Assembly: GCF_020882245.1 (NCBI RefSeq)
Contig: NC_083600.1
Span: 6,138,001-6,202,000 of the forward strand
Length of the DNA stretch: 64,000 nucleotides
Source: Rhopalosiphum padi
Taxonomy: Eukaryota; Arthropoda; Insecta; Hemiptera; Aphididae
Direction: 5' to 3'
Made by a program: the position numbers and the translations under genes. Under the pieces are notes generated by a model. That model did no database searches and had not been told where the DNA came from. It saw only the letters and a list, made by a program, of their open reading frames with translations. Shown here in pieces: positions 11,501 through 24,700 of this stretch (its first letter is position 1; each line of letters begins with the position of its first letter).

Positions 11501-14500
11501 TAAAAAAAAAAACGATTATTAATAACTCGCGGGCGTCGTTAAAATCGCTGAATTGAAATCTTCGCTGCGTAAATCATATTATAATTGGCCACCGTTCGGA
11601 GGAGGAGCCGGAAACGGCAGCAACAACAGTTTGATGGTGGTTATATTATGTATCCACTATAGGTATACATCGTATAGGTGTCGTAGAGTGAGTATACCCG
11701 AACTTCTCGCGTGTGGGAATATGTTTTATTACAACGGATTTATATTATCAAGATTAATTAAAAAATGCCTTACAGTTATATTTAAATGAACGTTTCGTAA
11801 CAATGGCCTGGCTGTTAACATATATTACTCGCCGTGTATACGCGTATAACATTATATTATATATGTATTATTGTTATTAATATTATGTATCCCTTAACAA
11901 TGCGCTAAAAAATTCTTATCTCGTAAACCGGTTTGTGCGCATAATTTCTCGGGAGACGTCGCGATATCGGGTGCGCGTACACAGGTACAGGAGCAGCCCG
12001 CAGTTAGGTAATAATAATAACAGTTTACGGTGTATACTACTACTACTAGAACGGCGGCGAAAACCCTGCACGAACAGAAGGGATCTCGCGCCGGTCCGCG
12101 TGAGTCGTCGTCGTCGTATCCTCTCTTCTTCGTCACTGCCGCCGCCGCTGCTGTTCGTTCAACCCTCTCCTCAAGCTCGTTTTTACACATAATAATATAA
12201 TATTATCAAAACCGCGGCCGTGCGTATTTCAATGTTCAAATCGTCGTAATATCAATCGTAAAATTTGATGTGACGTCGTGGTGATAAAATAAATATACCG
12301 TATTCGTGTCGCGCGTCTCGTATAACAAAATATTATTATGATTTAGTATTTGCGAGAGTTTCGCGGTTCCGGGTTTGCCTCGTTCACGTGTAAAATATTA
12401 TCATATCGTGGATATATATGGTCGTCCGGGCTTTCTAATTTCTAGCGACGACGAAATTTAACAAAAAAAAAACATGTTTTCGACCTGGTACGAGTGCCCG
12501 GAATCCGACAGGACGCAACACAACGTCCACTAGGACGATTTATCGTTTTATTATAATGTTCGTATTCATATATATATTTTTTTTATCGATCGCGTGTATA
12601 TTATAATATATTAACTCTTAGCGACGGAATAATTATTTGTGTTAATAAGAATACTCTTACGTCACGTCTGCGTATAAAATAATAATATATTATAAGGTAT
12701 ATGATGTTTATTATAGTGGTCGATGATTTTATATTTTTATTTTATTTCTCATCATAATTAGCGGCCGGGACGTTATATTTATTATTTTTGGCTATTTGTG
12801 TTCCATGAGTCGATTAAATTTGCATAATATAACGACTGAACGACGAGACCAGATCACAGTTTTATGAGCTGCATGTTTTTTTTTCCTTCTTTCGGTTTAA
12901 TGGCTTTGCGCAATCGGTGGTTTAATGGAAAACTAACGAATTAATTTTGAAAATAAAAAATTAAAACCGTATTTTATTATAACTCTGCCTAATAATAATA
13001 ATAATAATAATAATATACCATTGCACAACGTTTATTTAATAGTTTTTTTTCTTTTTTATTTCGCAGAACCACGTCTTCACCGAACGGTTCACTGTTACCG
13101 TCGCAGCTTAAACCGTCCAACGGACTCATCGGCACCGGTCCAGGAGGACTGGAGATCGGCGCCGGACACCTGGGCGATTTGCAGGGACTTTTCCTGCACC
13201 AGCAACCGCTTAAGCGCGAGCCCGAGGACTTGAGCCATCACCGCGGCGGCGGACCACCGAACAAGGGCGGCAACAATGCGGACGGTCTGAAAACGATCGG
13301 TGGACGTCCCAAAGTGGTGTTGGTCGCGCCCGGAAACAACGGCGGTCAGCAGGACCAGCAGCAACAGCAACTGGTCGTGGACGTCGTAAACAACAATAAC
13401 AATCAGCAGGCGAACAACAACAACAACGCGGTGGGCGGCGTGAAGGAGGAGTACGGCGGTGGACACCATTCGCCGCAGCACAACAGCCGGTCGATAAACG
13501 GCACGCCGTCGTCCACGTCGTCGCTCATCACCGAAATGAACCCGCCGCCGCCGGCCATCGAGTTGATCGCCACGCCGGACGGTCTGAAGCCCATGTACGG
13601 CACGCACATATTCACCACCATGTCCGGACAGCACGCCGACAGCGGCACGCCGTCGCCCAACTCGTACGAGCACCAGCAGTACACCACGTCGTCCGTGCTG
13701 ACGGGCGGCGGCGGTGCCGGCAACCCGGGCGGCTACATCACCACGTCCGGCGGCCGAGCCCCGTTCGCGGACCCGTACACTTACCGCGAGTACTTCGGCG
13801 GCGCGGGCGCTGGCCCCGAACCGGGCCCGTACGGCTCGCAGATCGGCACCGGCGGCGGTGGCCGGCAGACCGCGTCCTCCTACGGCGGCGATGCCTCCGA
13901 CCCCGGCGCCGTGTCCAACGCCGCGGCCACAGCGTCGTTTGTCGAACGTTACGTCCGACAAAGCTCGTACCACAACAAGGGCGTCATCGCCGCAGCCGGC
14001 CTCACCGTCGACCTGCCGTCGCCCGACAGCGGTATCGGCGCCGACGCCATCACGCCACGTGACCAAAACGCCATCCAACAGGTATGCCTGCACGTACATT
14101 ATATTATTTACATTCCCGAAATATTCAGTCAAGCCTCCTCCCCAAAATAATAATAATATTGTTCGTGATACGATGATGGTCGTGTATAGTATATATCTCG
14201 ATCGATTAAAGTATTTCACTAATAACGATCTTTTCGATATTATCTTAAACGGTTTTCTTTGAACAATTTTATTTTTGCTATCATCTGCAGTCTGATGTAT
14301 ATAGATGAACAACATATTATTATTATTTATCTTTTTTAATAAATCGTTTAATTTGTTTTTTTGTGCTTTTACAGTCATTCGATTACAACGAGATGTGCCA
14401 AACACCTAGCATGTTGGGTGAACACCAAGCACAGCGGACGCCCACCGGAGGACGGTCGAGACCGTGGCACGACTTCGGCAGACAAAACGATGCGGACAAG

Positions 14501-16710
14501 ATACAAATACCAAAAGTGTAAGAATACCCGATTTATAAATGCAGATACAGTTGGTGGTGTATTTTTTTAAGGGAAATAAAAATTAAATTCGAAAGTCTGG
14601 TGACAAAAAACAAACAAAAAAAAAAAACGAATAAATAGTTTTGATCAACGGTGTAGAAATACTTTCGCAACTTGTTTTCTGATGGTATTTTTTTATTTTT
14701 TTTAATTATAATTTAACATACTTTCCGTGGCGATTCCGAGAGAGCGTTTGTCAACTTGTATATACGAAAATACATACATATACGGTAATAAATTCAGACT
14801 TCGACATTTTCGTCTACATCGTTAAAATTTTCAAACCAGTTTCCCGTCAAGTAGATTTTTTTCTGTTTTAGATTTATTTATACGCTTTTAGTCTGCCCCC
14901 CGGTCCGCGTGTGCCAGATATCTGACGACCCACTTTGCACGCTAATTTTAATCAAACGCCTCCGGATGTGTCTAGTGTCCACCGTTGTTGGAAATTTAGT
15001 GTGTTTCTTTTTTTTTTTTTACCGAAAATATTTAGGCGTGGCCGAAAGACATATTTTATTGTAAACAACCGTTCTTGAGCACTAATTCCGTTTACAAATG
15101 TTATTATTAAAAGAATAATAAAGAACGCCCTAGAAATGTTAAATTTTTTTTTTGTATAGAAAGCAAGCTATAGTAACTAACTAAAGTGAAAATGTTTAGC
15201 CATCGTAGGTGTCTGCGCGTGTTTAATATACGTATAGTATTTATGCTACGTATACTTTACAAAAATACGATATGAATAATTGTTGTTTATAAAATATTTA
15301 AATATATCTATATAATTTATAAAATAATCGTTGTGTTTATTCACAGATTCTCCAACTACGGGTTCCGCTATTATTTGGAATCACCGATCTCCACTAACCA
15401 AAGGCGTGAAGACGACAGGGTGACGTACATCAATAAAGGCCAGTTTTATGGCATTACTATGGAGTACATACCAGACCCTGATAAACCGTTGACCAGTCAA
15501 ACAGTCAAGGTAAGATCCTTTGGCTAATATACGTATTTTTTAATTTGTTAGAGTGATTATACCATAATACGGATTGGGTTATATCTTATAGATATTATGA
15601 GAATAGGAAATACAATTCATTAAGTTCCGTTTGATATACTTTTAATTTCATTTATTTTATACAGCTATACAACCGGTGTATAACAACTCAGTTTTCAGGC
15701 CTTTGGCCACCAAATTTAATATTATTATAATATAGCAAAAGATCTCAACAATGAATATAATATAAACGAATAAAAATAAATCTTTTCATCATTATACTTC
15801 TGAGGCGTATTAAAGCGTATATATATATATTTATTTATTTATGAACATGTGTTGCAATGAATTTCATCGAAATAACATAAAAACGATAGTAAATTAACTA
15901 TTAAACGCTGATATATTATACATAATGTAGGTACGTATTTAAATAAAAGGAATTTTTATCCTGTCGATTTATCAGAACTATCTCGGCGCTAATCAGCGTC
16001 TACGTGAAAGTTTCGTCGATCGTATATAATATTATTGAGCTATAAGGCCGTTTGCGTTGATATTCGAGCCTGATAATATAATACATCACATAAGTAAACT
16101 TTTTTGCTGTAATTTTATACAAATGTACCAACAAGCGTTCATAGGGGGACCTGCAGTTGTCGGTCACTGAAGAGGGCGAAAGCAAAATACCTATTTACCA
16201 ATATAATATAATTACACTGCCGTTGCATAAAATACATAAGCTAAGCGAGTTTAAAAGTTCACGTACATACACGTTTATAAGAATTATGTTGATTTTTTTA
16301 ACATCTGATGGTCTGTAGTCTGTAGGGATTTGTCGACTGTTTCGTTTTCAGTGGTAAGCTTGTATTTTTACGTGGCTGTCGAGTGTATGTTTTCTCAATG
16401 ATAGAGAAAAATCGTTTGGAAAAAACAGTCCGTCTGTAAGACACTTTTATTATTATTATTATTATCCTATATAGACGTTACACGCATATTATCTATATGT
16501 GTTTAACCGCTCCTAACACGCACGTTGCAGCACCACTGTGTGTATGCACGTATATACCGTGTATGGATAATCATAATAATAATAACGCCAATCGGCGGTC
16601 CATATTTATATTCATATATAATATGTCGAGGCACTAAAGATAATATATAATAATATATTTATCTTCCGGCAACGGTCAATGGGTAAAATCTCGCTCAAGG
16701 TGATTATTAG

Positions 16711-16749
<39 letters not shown>

Positions 16750-18558
16750 GTATATATATATGTGTGTTTATATATAAATAGCTAAATGGTTGCAGGGTAG
16801 ATTGTGTTGTTGTGATTGGTATACATACAGGAGGAACTTGTGAAGAGGAGGAAAATGAGGAAGGTACAACCAATACACACACACACGACGGTGCAGCGGC
16901 GGGTCGATGACCAGTATCTGGAGAGCATGGTTTTGGGCACTTAACGTGTTATTATATTATATACATACATATTCCATATACATTAATATACGGCTATATA
17001 TACATATATATTTTTCCGTTCGAAAGAAAGTAATTGGACCGTCTTCTTGTAATGATCGCCTGCCGACCGTATGCACTGGCCTACCTACGCTCTTGTCTCC
17101 TATATATAATATATATATCTAGTCGAGATTTTCATCTATATAAAAGCATTCAGTCTTTTTTTTTTTTTTTACTTCAATCGCTGCACACTTCTGACGTCTT
17201 GACTGCCGGCAGTGTGCTGACTTATACACTGCCCTACCCCTGCCAGCCACCTCGAGCCGTATTTCCATTTAAAATTACGACTTAATACTGATAGAGCCTA
17301 TACTTAAGACGTAATCGCACTCGTTACAACTGCTGTGTGCGTGTATGTGTGTGCTTGCATTCAAAAATATATCATATATTATAAAGCATATATTAATATA
17401 CGTATATATTAATCCCGCCGGTTGCGACGTGTTAACGCATTTGCACATGCACACGCTATATATACTGTAATGTACGTGTGGACCCCTCCATTACACGTAC
17501 AAGACGTATAAATTTGCATACCGTGTAAAACGCGATCTCTGTGGTCATCGTTTGACGGCGAATCCATCACTGAAGGTCTTGGCTTTCCGATGTCTGTATA
17601 TTTTATATATACGACGATAACGCATGTGCCCATTTCCAAAAATAATTATGGTTTGTCTGCTTGGTCGAGTATATAATAAATGATCGTTTATTTCTTTTTA
17701 CAAAATTACAATATATATTGTGTTCTATGACTACCGCGGAAGCTTTTTATTTTTATTTTTAACAAAGTCGTGACATCTGAATCTCTGTGCTCTTGTGAAT
17801 GTATTTTCAATTCAATCCAAAAAACACTGTTATTTCCTCCGTGTACCCAATATTCAATACCTGTGTGGCTGTATGGTTGTTTATATTCAAGTATAGTGAG
17901 AATGACGTACGCTCATTGCGATATATAAATCATCATCCCCTCCTTACCTCGCACTAATGCCGGCAATGGTTTAGTAATAATACTATATTTTCATGTAATT
18001 ATTGATATCCACATGTAGCCATTTCCGATCTAATTCGATTGCTATTAAATCATGTATGCATATAAATAGTCTCGCTGAAGTCCATATAATTATATATCTA
18101 CCTGCTGTGGGGAGCGTCTGTGTTGCGCTACATTATAATGTCTGATTCGGTAAGTTCGACTACGCACGCGTATACATGTGTATGTGTATTGTATATGTGT
18201 ACACAGTACAAGTACGCGTGCTGTATGTACGTCCGTCCGATAAAGTAGATACCTACTTATTATGCCTTTATAAATACCTATTCTCCCGTAGGTAGCGGTG
18301 ATTGTATACCACAGAAGTCAACTGACGGTCCAATGATTTATAGTATTTGTCGGAAGAATAAAATATAAAAACGCACAATCCACCACCGCCATTCTACGGA
18401 CATACCTTTATATAATGCACTGTGCGTACATAAAATGGTAATACGAGTATAATAGTCTCAGACAGATTGGTAATAACTCTGAAATCCACTGCGGCAGTGG
18501 ACGATTCAATAATTCATAAGTTCCATTACCGTGGTAGTGGTATGCCGACCCCCGCCTC

Positions 18559-18596
<38 letters not shown>

Positions 18597-18762
18597 GGTA
18601 TCTGCTATATATACAGCGGAAACGGTTTGCACACCGCCACTGCTCAGGTTGGTGATTAAGGAGGAGGGGATGCTTAAACACCGGGTGTGACTGTGGTGTA
18701 TTTTTTATTCATTTTTTTTTCGCTGGCTTGCACACCGCGGGGGCAGGTAAATCGGACGGCCC

Positions 18763-18799
<37 letters not shown>

Positions 18800-21700
18800 T
18801 ATAACTGAGAAACACGATGCAGACTTAAGTGGACCGAATATGAATTTTCGACTCCTACGCGCTTGGCAGTTTCGCACCTGTGTATAGTCAGCTGCAACGA
18901 GTTGTTAGTGTTTTATCTAAAAAATTCGATTCTGCACGGTCGTGTAATGCATTATTATTTATTATTATAATATACACTCTCACCGGAGTACAACATAATA
19001 TACATCGTATACACACTGTGCAGGCATAAAAGCAATAAGAAATAATATATTTTGAGAAAAAAATACTCATAAAAAAAACACAGTATTATAATATTATACT
19101 GTAATGAAATATATTCTTCGGTGAAGGAAGATAAAGGGTAAAAGAGGCAATAACGAAAACGAAACTTGACGGGCGTTAAAATCTCTACTCCGTTACCATA
19201 CACTTATAATATAGGCACAACCACACATCAACGATTTCGCTCTTTACACGCATACACACACACATGAAGACGACTCTAAAAGGAAATTCTTGTTTTGTGA
19301 GATTAGGCGACGGCGTTGAATTTATAATGTTTTTTTCTTCTTTATACACACACACACACACACACACACACATATTATTACTTTTTTTTTTATGCGTTTA
19401 TAACATTAGATGAACATATCGTATTCTTAGGGTCAATTGTCAACTCACGGCTATATTGGATTTCATGATGCCTTCTCTGCTCACACACATACACAAACGG
19501 ATAATGTATTATGCGCGCACTGCAGTTCTCACGGGACACCTGTCTTACGAATTTATCTTTTATTTTTCCGCTGGATCGTTGTTGCAGCAACGGATTCCGA
19601 TGGAAATTATCTCTTTTCGTATCTGTCAGATCGGTGTCGCGCACATAAAATATGCATATTCCAAAGCGGCGGCGTTGTTCGTAACACATTTCATATTTTT
19701 TTTCTTCTCATTCTACTACGGTTATACCCTATAAATTAGATATACGCTGCAATACTATGCATGCGTACTTATAGGTATTTGTATGTAAAGACGATCGAAT
19801 GAGAAATAATAATTTGAATATTTCTCGTACTTATACCTTTTTATTGCCCCGAAGCTTACAGACAGAAGCTATTATACGAAAATTACATTTTTATCGTGTG
19901 AATTTGAGGCTTTGTCCTCTCGGATTTTTTTTATGAAATATGTATATAAGTATCTGAAATCGGTGTATACATCGTTTTTCCAAGTAGATAATTACTTTTT
20001 TCTTTTCAAGACAATTTTCAATCTTAGTTTATAGTGTTTATACTTATATTATACTAAATAGACTTTTTTTTATACATAATTACGTCGACCCTCGAGTTGA
20101 TCGGTCATCATTTTTGATTCGACAATGTAATATATTGCTGAGTGGGTATATAAAAAATTATAATTGGGGGAACAATATAATAATAAATAATAATAATCTT
20201 CGTATTAGTCGGACATTTTAAGCCTCTCTCACTGCTCTCTTTCGACTTATATACAAATACTTGGCAGGTGGTGGACGCTGTTATACCTAGTAGCTGTTGA
20301 TTATTGTTGTTGTGGTTGTACGTGCAGCGTGCAGACACAGCGGGCTAAAAGCATAATCACAACTCACTTCTCACTAGAGTGAAACACACAGATATAAAAT
20401 AAAATAAAAATTATAACTTGTACAGAACACAACGACGTTGTTAGAACCTAACCCACGTCTCCTCCTCAAGGCCGTGATTGTAAAAATAACACACGTATTA
20501 TACCGAATCTCATTACTGATTGTTATTACCCATAGATTGCTCCGTTCAATTAATTCGAACGATTTTATTTTACTCATTCGTTTTTTATTCGTATTTTTTT
20601 TTATGTACACACACATAATGCCTGTACGTTTTTATTGCTTTTCCATGGAAACTATATATACGAAAAAACTACCAGCTTCTAAAATGGTCCGGAGATTAAA
20701 AATTAATAGCGCGTCTTGTGGCCAGCAGAACACGCATGTGTTTTTCTCGGTATAATACTACCGACCATGTAGTCATTTAATTTCATCGGGAATCCGAAGG
20801 TAATAACAGTAAATTATATAAAAACATGCGAACGTCCGATATTATGTGTAGTCGAGTTACTTATATTTTGTTAGTTTTTTTTTCACTTCATCTATAATAC
20901 GTGTATAAAAAAAAGACCAGGAGATAAACCATTATAATGTGTTATATGCATAAATAGTTCTTATAATACATTATAATTATATTAGTCACATATTATATGT
21001 ATATGTTATTGTATAATGACTCATTGGAGCCGTCGAGTGTGGCCGAACGTGTAAAATGAGTCACAATTATCTAACGAAAATGTTTATTTTTTGTGCTTGC
21101 AGAGCGTGGTCATGCTGATGTTCAGAGAGGAGAAAAGTCCAGATGACGAAATCAAAGCGTGGCAATTTTGGCACGGCAGACAGCACAGCGTCAAACAGCG
21201 AATACTCGATGCCGGTAAGTCGCATATTATAATCCTTTTTTTTTAATTTTCAAAACAAATATACGGTGTACCGACTCGGCAGACTAATCCTCGTGCTCGG
21301 TTAAACAGAAAAAACTTCGAAAATTCCAAGTTTCTTAATTTTTTTTTCATCTATGCATACTCTTTCAATCCCCCTTTCGAAGAATTGATACGTTGAAATC
21401 CTACACCGCCGTCGTAAACGTTAATACTTTAATGGAAAGACGCGCGTTGCCGAGAAATCAACGGACCGTGTACCGCAATCCGCGTTCTCGTGTTACAATT
21501 CGTGCGACGTCGAGTTGACAAGTTTCTCCAGCCACTCGTGGCCGAGACGACGAGAGAGAGACGGAATGACGGAGAAACAGAGACGAAATAGACGGACAGC
21601 GCAGAGACTTTAATACAATAATAATATTATTTTATATATATCCGTTTCCCATTACGTGTCGTTTCTCGTCCATATACGTACGTACAGACATATTATTCGA

Positions 21701-24700
21701 CATGTATATGTATATGTTTATATATAGCACACCTTAATGTACACACATATACGCCCGGTACGCAAGTAATATATATATATAGGTAGTTAATAACAATTGT
21801 CATTTATTTATCACCGCAGCAGTAGAAATATAATTAATAACGTATAGTCGAGTGTATACCGCGCGTCGTATGTATAAGACGGTTTTATATTTTAATCCAC
21901 GGGATACTCGCGGACCATTTCGTGTGCATGTAGATGAGGCGTACGTGTAGAAAAACACAACGATATAGGCGGGAGTGATGTCCGGTGAGGATAACGTGTG
22001 GGCATACACGTATAATATATATATATATATATATATATACATACCTATATCAGAGATTATATATACTTCGACGAACACGATTCGTTACTTCGCGCGTGCG
22101 TGTATGATGCTGTGTCTTGTACGTGCATATGATTAGTGCCTGTATGACACGGTGACGTATAGTGTGTATAAGCACCACCACCGGGTGTGTATGTGTGTGT
22201 ATGTGTGTTTGTAACATTTCTCCCCTCTAGATTTCCCAAGACGTAGTACGTGTATATACGTATATATACGTTGCCGCTGATGTTTTCGACGTTTCAGAAG
22301 TTTATTTTCCCTACAAATCGTATATACAACGTTATAAATAAATCGTCATCGTATTATATTATGCGTTATTTATCGTACGTATAAAACGACGCCGTCCGAC
22401 GATTATAGCCCGAACGAATAATAAAATGACGATTCCATTTAACGCGCGGTCGTACGTTATTTTTTCGCGCGATCCAGGGTCTCTCACTCCGTATTTACCC
22501 ATACGATATAATATATAATGGGACATTTCGAATGATATACGTCTATATCGCAATTGCCAAGGATTTCAAACCTGTTATCGACTACCTAACGTATATATAT
22601 ATATATATACGTTTATTATTATAAATTTATATACCTATAGGTATTTGCGCATTTTTTAGTTCATTGATTTTTTTTTTTCGTTTTCCGTCGACCCATTACA
22701 CACCGCCGCCATTTAATGTGATATCTACATGTACACACTTCAGCGTCTTTGAATCTACACACGCATTATAGTCCACCGAGTTATGTGGATGTCGCATAAA
22801 AATTTACATTCGGTAAAATCGAATAAACTATATAGTATAGTACGACCAGCACATAACCGCCGCCGATACACGACTCGCACATTGGACCGTATTGGCAATA
22901 GACGTATAATATATTATAATATGGAGACTTCATAAAAATACAGTAAAATATTAATACTACATTTTCTATAATATCGTATGTTCATACCATCCGTCGAGAA
23001 TGTTTAAAAGATTTCTATTTGAAATCGTCGGTTGAATGATGCAACGATATGTGTCACGTGTGTATATTATATTATTATGTAGGTACTAGGTACCTAGATG
23101 TTTATACACATAGTGCCTGTGATTCAACTCCCTTTATTTGTACAACTTGTATTTTTAAAAAACATTACTGTATTGACCTTTTAAGCCTTATATTAATTGT
23201 TCGTTCCCTTAAAAGAGTCTCGTATATATTTCCCTCTGCTCTTATACGGCGGACGGCGTAAAGCTGTGCATACAAAAATGTAACTTCCCTATTCCGTTTC
23301 CGTCGGCGCGACCAGAGAAAAAAATCGTTTCCATCCGTATTTGTCACACACAGAATCCGAAAATGGTCACACATCGCCGCGTTGTGTACGTGAACTGCAA
23401 TCCGTCGGTTGAATACGCGCAATCGGAATGTCGTTTTACACACATATTATTATATACTATATGTAGGATATTATTTGAAAAAAAAATGTGGAAAAAATCA
23501 GATAAATTAATTCCGATGACTGCGTGCCGCCTTTCTCGCGAGGGATATCTATGCAGCTAGGTTCCATTGTAGTCGTTTTTATCGGTCCGTAGATTATCCA
23601 ATTATAATAATATATATAATATATTATAATAAACATGTACATATAGTACACTTTTTCGTATAAAATTATCGTCGCTCCCATAATACCGTCAGAATTAAGT
23701 ATGTATAGTTAATTAAGACGAAAGAGTAGAGGGACGTCATTATATAATACATATAGAATCTGAAGTCTAAATCTCCTTGTACCTATATATATATACTTAT
23801 AGTACATATACAAGTCAGCCGTGTTTTAATTACATCACTTTTTCCTTTGTACATATTATATATTTATATTATTATCTTAATGTGATATTTTTTCCATCTG
23901 TGTTCCCGCAACGACCAATAATTATTATTCTAATGGATTCTGATGTCAAACACTGCAGCGTAGTCGGATCTGCGTGTAGTCAAGCTTAAAAACACACGAA
24001 AATATATTACCTCCGTTCTGAGGTCAACATCGATCGGTGAACCTTATATATTATAATAATTTATAAATGAAAAAAAATATAATATGTATAAAATGTATCC
24101 CGCGACGTGAAATACGATCGACGAAAATAAATTAAATAACACCGACGAAGAAGCATTTCCCTAATTGACGTTATCGGTTTGCTATCTTCAATTTGGGTTT
24201 TTTTTTTAGAAAACTCGTCACGATATATTTTTCGTAAATAAAAAATAAAATCGCGTGCACACACTAAAATCTACATTGTTCTCTTTAGATGATATTTATA
24301 GTTTTTGTCCACGACACTTACAGAAACTGAAAAACAAAAACCCAATAACAATGGCCTACTGTGTTTTCAAGATCGTAAATTTTTTCATCCTTCTGCATCA
24401 CGTGAGCGTGTACGAATGTCCCATTGTTTCGCGTTTTTCTTAGGATTGTTGTTCTTGCTTATTTTATTATTATTATTTATTTATTATTTTTTTTTTACAT
24501 ACTTACATGTTTTTAGTTATAGTTTATTGTATTTTCAAAATTCACCTCAGCCGCGTTTTGTCGAAAAATGTATACATAATTTCTAGTGTTATATTCGGCA
24601 ACCCCACGCACATGAGCCGGACCCACCATCCTGATATAATATACCTAAAATTATACATACATGTTACATAATATAAATATATAATGTATATAATATTATA

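Larger units (their letters stand above)
2537..13066 (+). other. grh intron 1 (10.5 kb)
   Basis: GTAAGT donor and a pyrimidine-rich ...TTTCGCAG acceptor. No exon is called inside it. It is packed with TA, TATT and ATT microsatellites and CpG-rich patches (CGCGCG tracts near 2551-2565, 8320-8332 and 8570-8590). It also contains a perfect Grainyhead palindrome at 11925 and a TATA-plus-short-ORF cluster at 9099-9335, listed separately. Long first introns of developmental regulators commonly hold enhancers; nothing here proves one. Confidence 0.8.
15510..21102 (+). other. grh intron 4 (5.6 kb)
   Basis: Rich in microsatellites: (TG)17 at 16712, (TA)16 at 18766 and an (AC) run at 19346. No established exon. 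Two non-repetitive patches stand out: 16831-16944, an open frame behind a CAG acceptor-like site, and 19430-19740, with open frames on both strands and no recognisable product. Confidence 0.75.

Noticed and set aside
11553..11789. 78-codon frame with a PPFGGGAGNGSNNS segment in grh intron 1
   Set aside because: The Gly/Asn segment looks slightly like Grh N-terminal sequence, but the rest is AT-driven, and no acceptor/donor pair gives a phase that fits exon 1 and exon 2.
13714..14262. 182-codon + strand frame overlapping the end of grh exon 2
   Set aside because: Out of frame with the clear Grh reading, Ala/Pro/Arg-rich as expected from shifted GC-rich codons, and it reads across the exon 2 donor.
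13095..14405. Long - strand open frame (436 codons) across grh exon 2
   Set aside because: It mirrors the GC-rich, low-complexity exon on the + strand and runs through intron 2. No family resemblance and no splice or start context of its own.
19390..19739. Overlapping open frames on both strands in grh intron 4
   Set aside because: Non-repetitive but no recognisable domain, no matching splice phase, and both strands are equally open.
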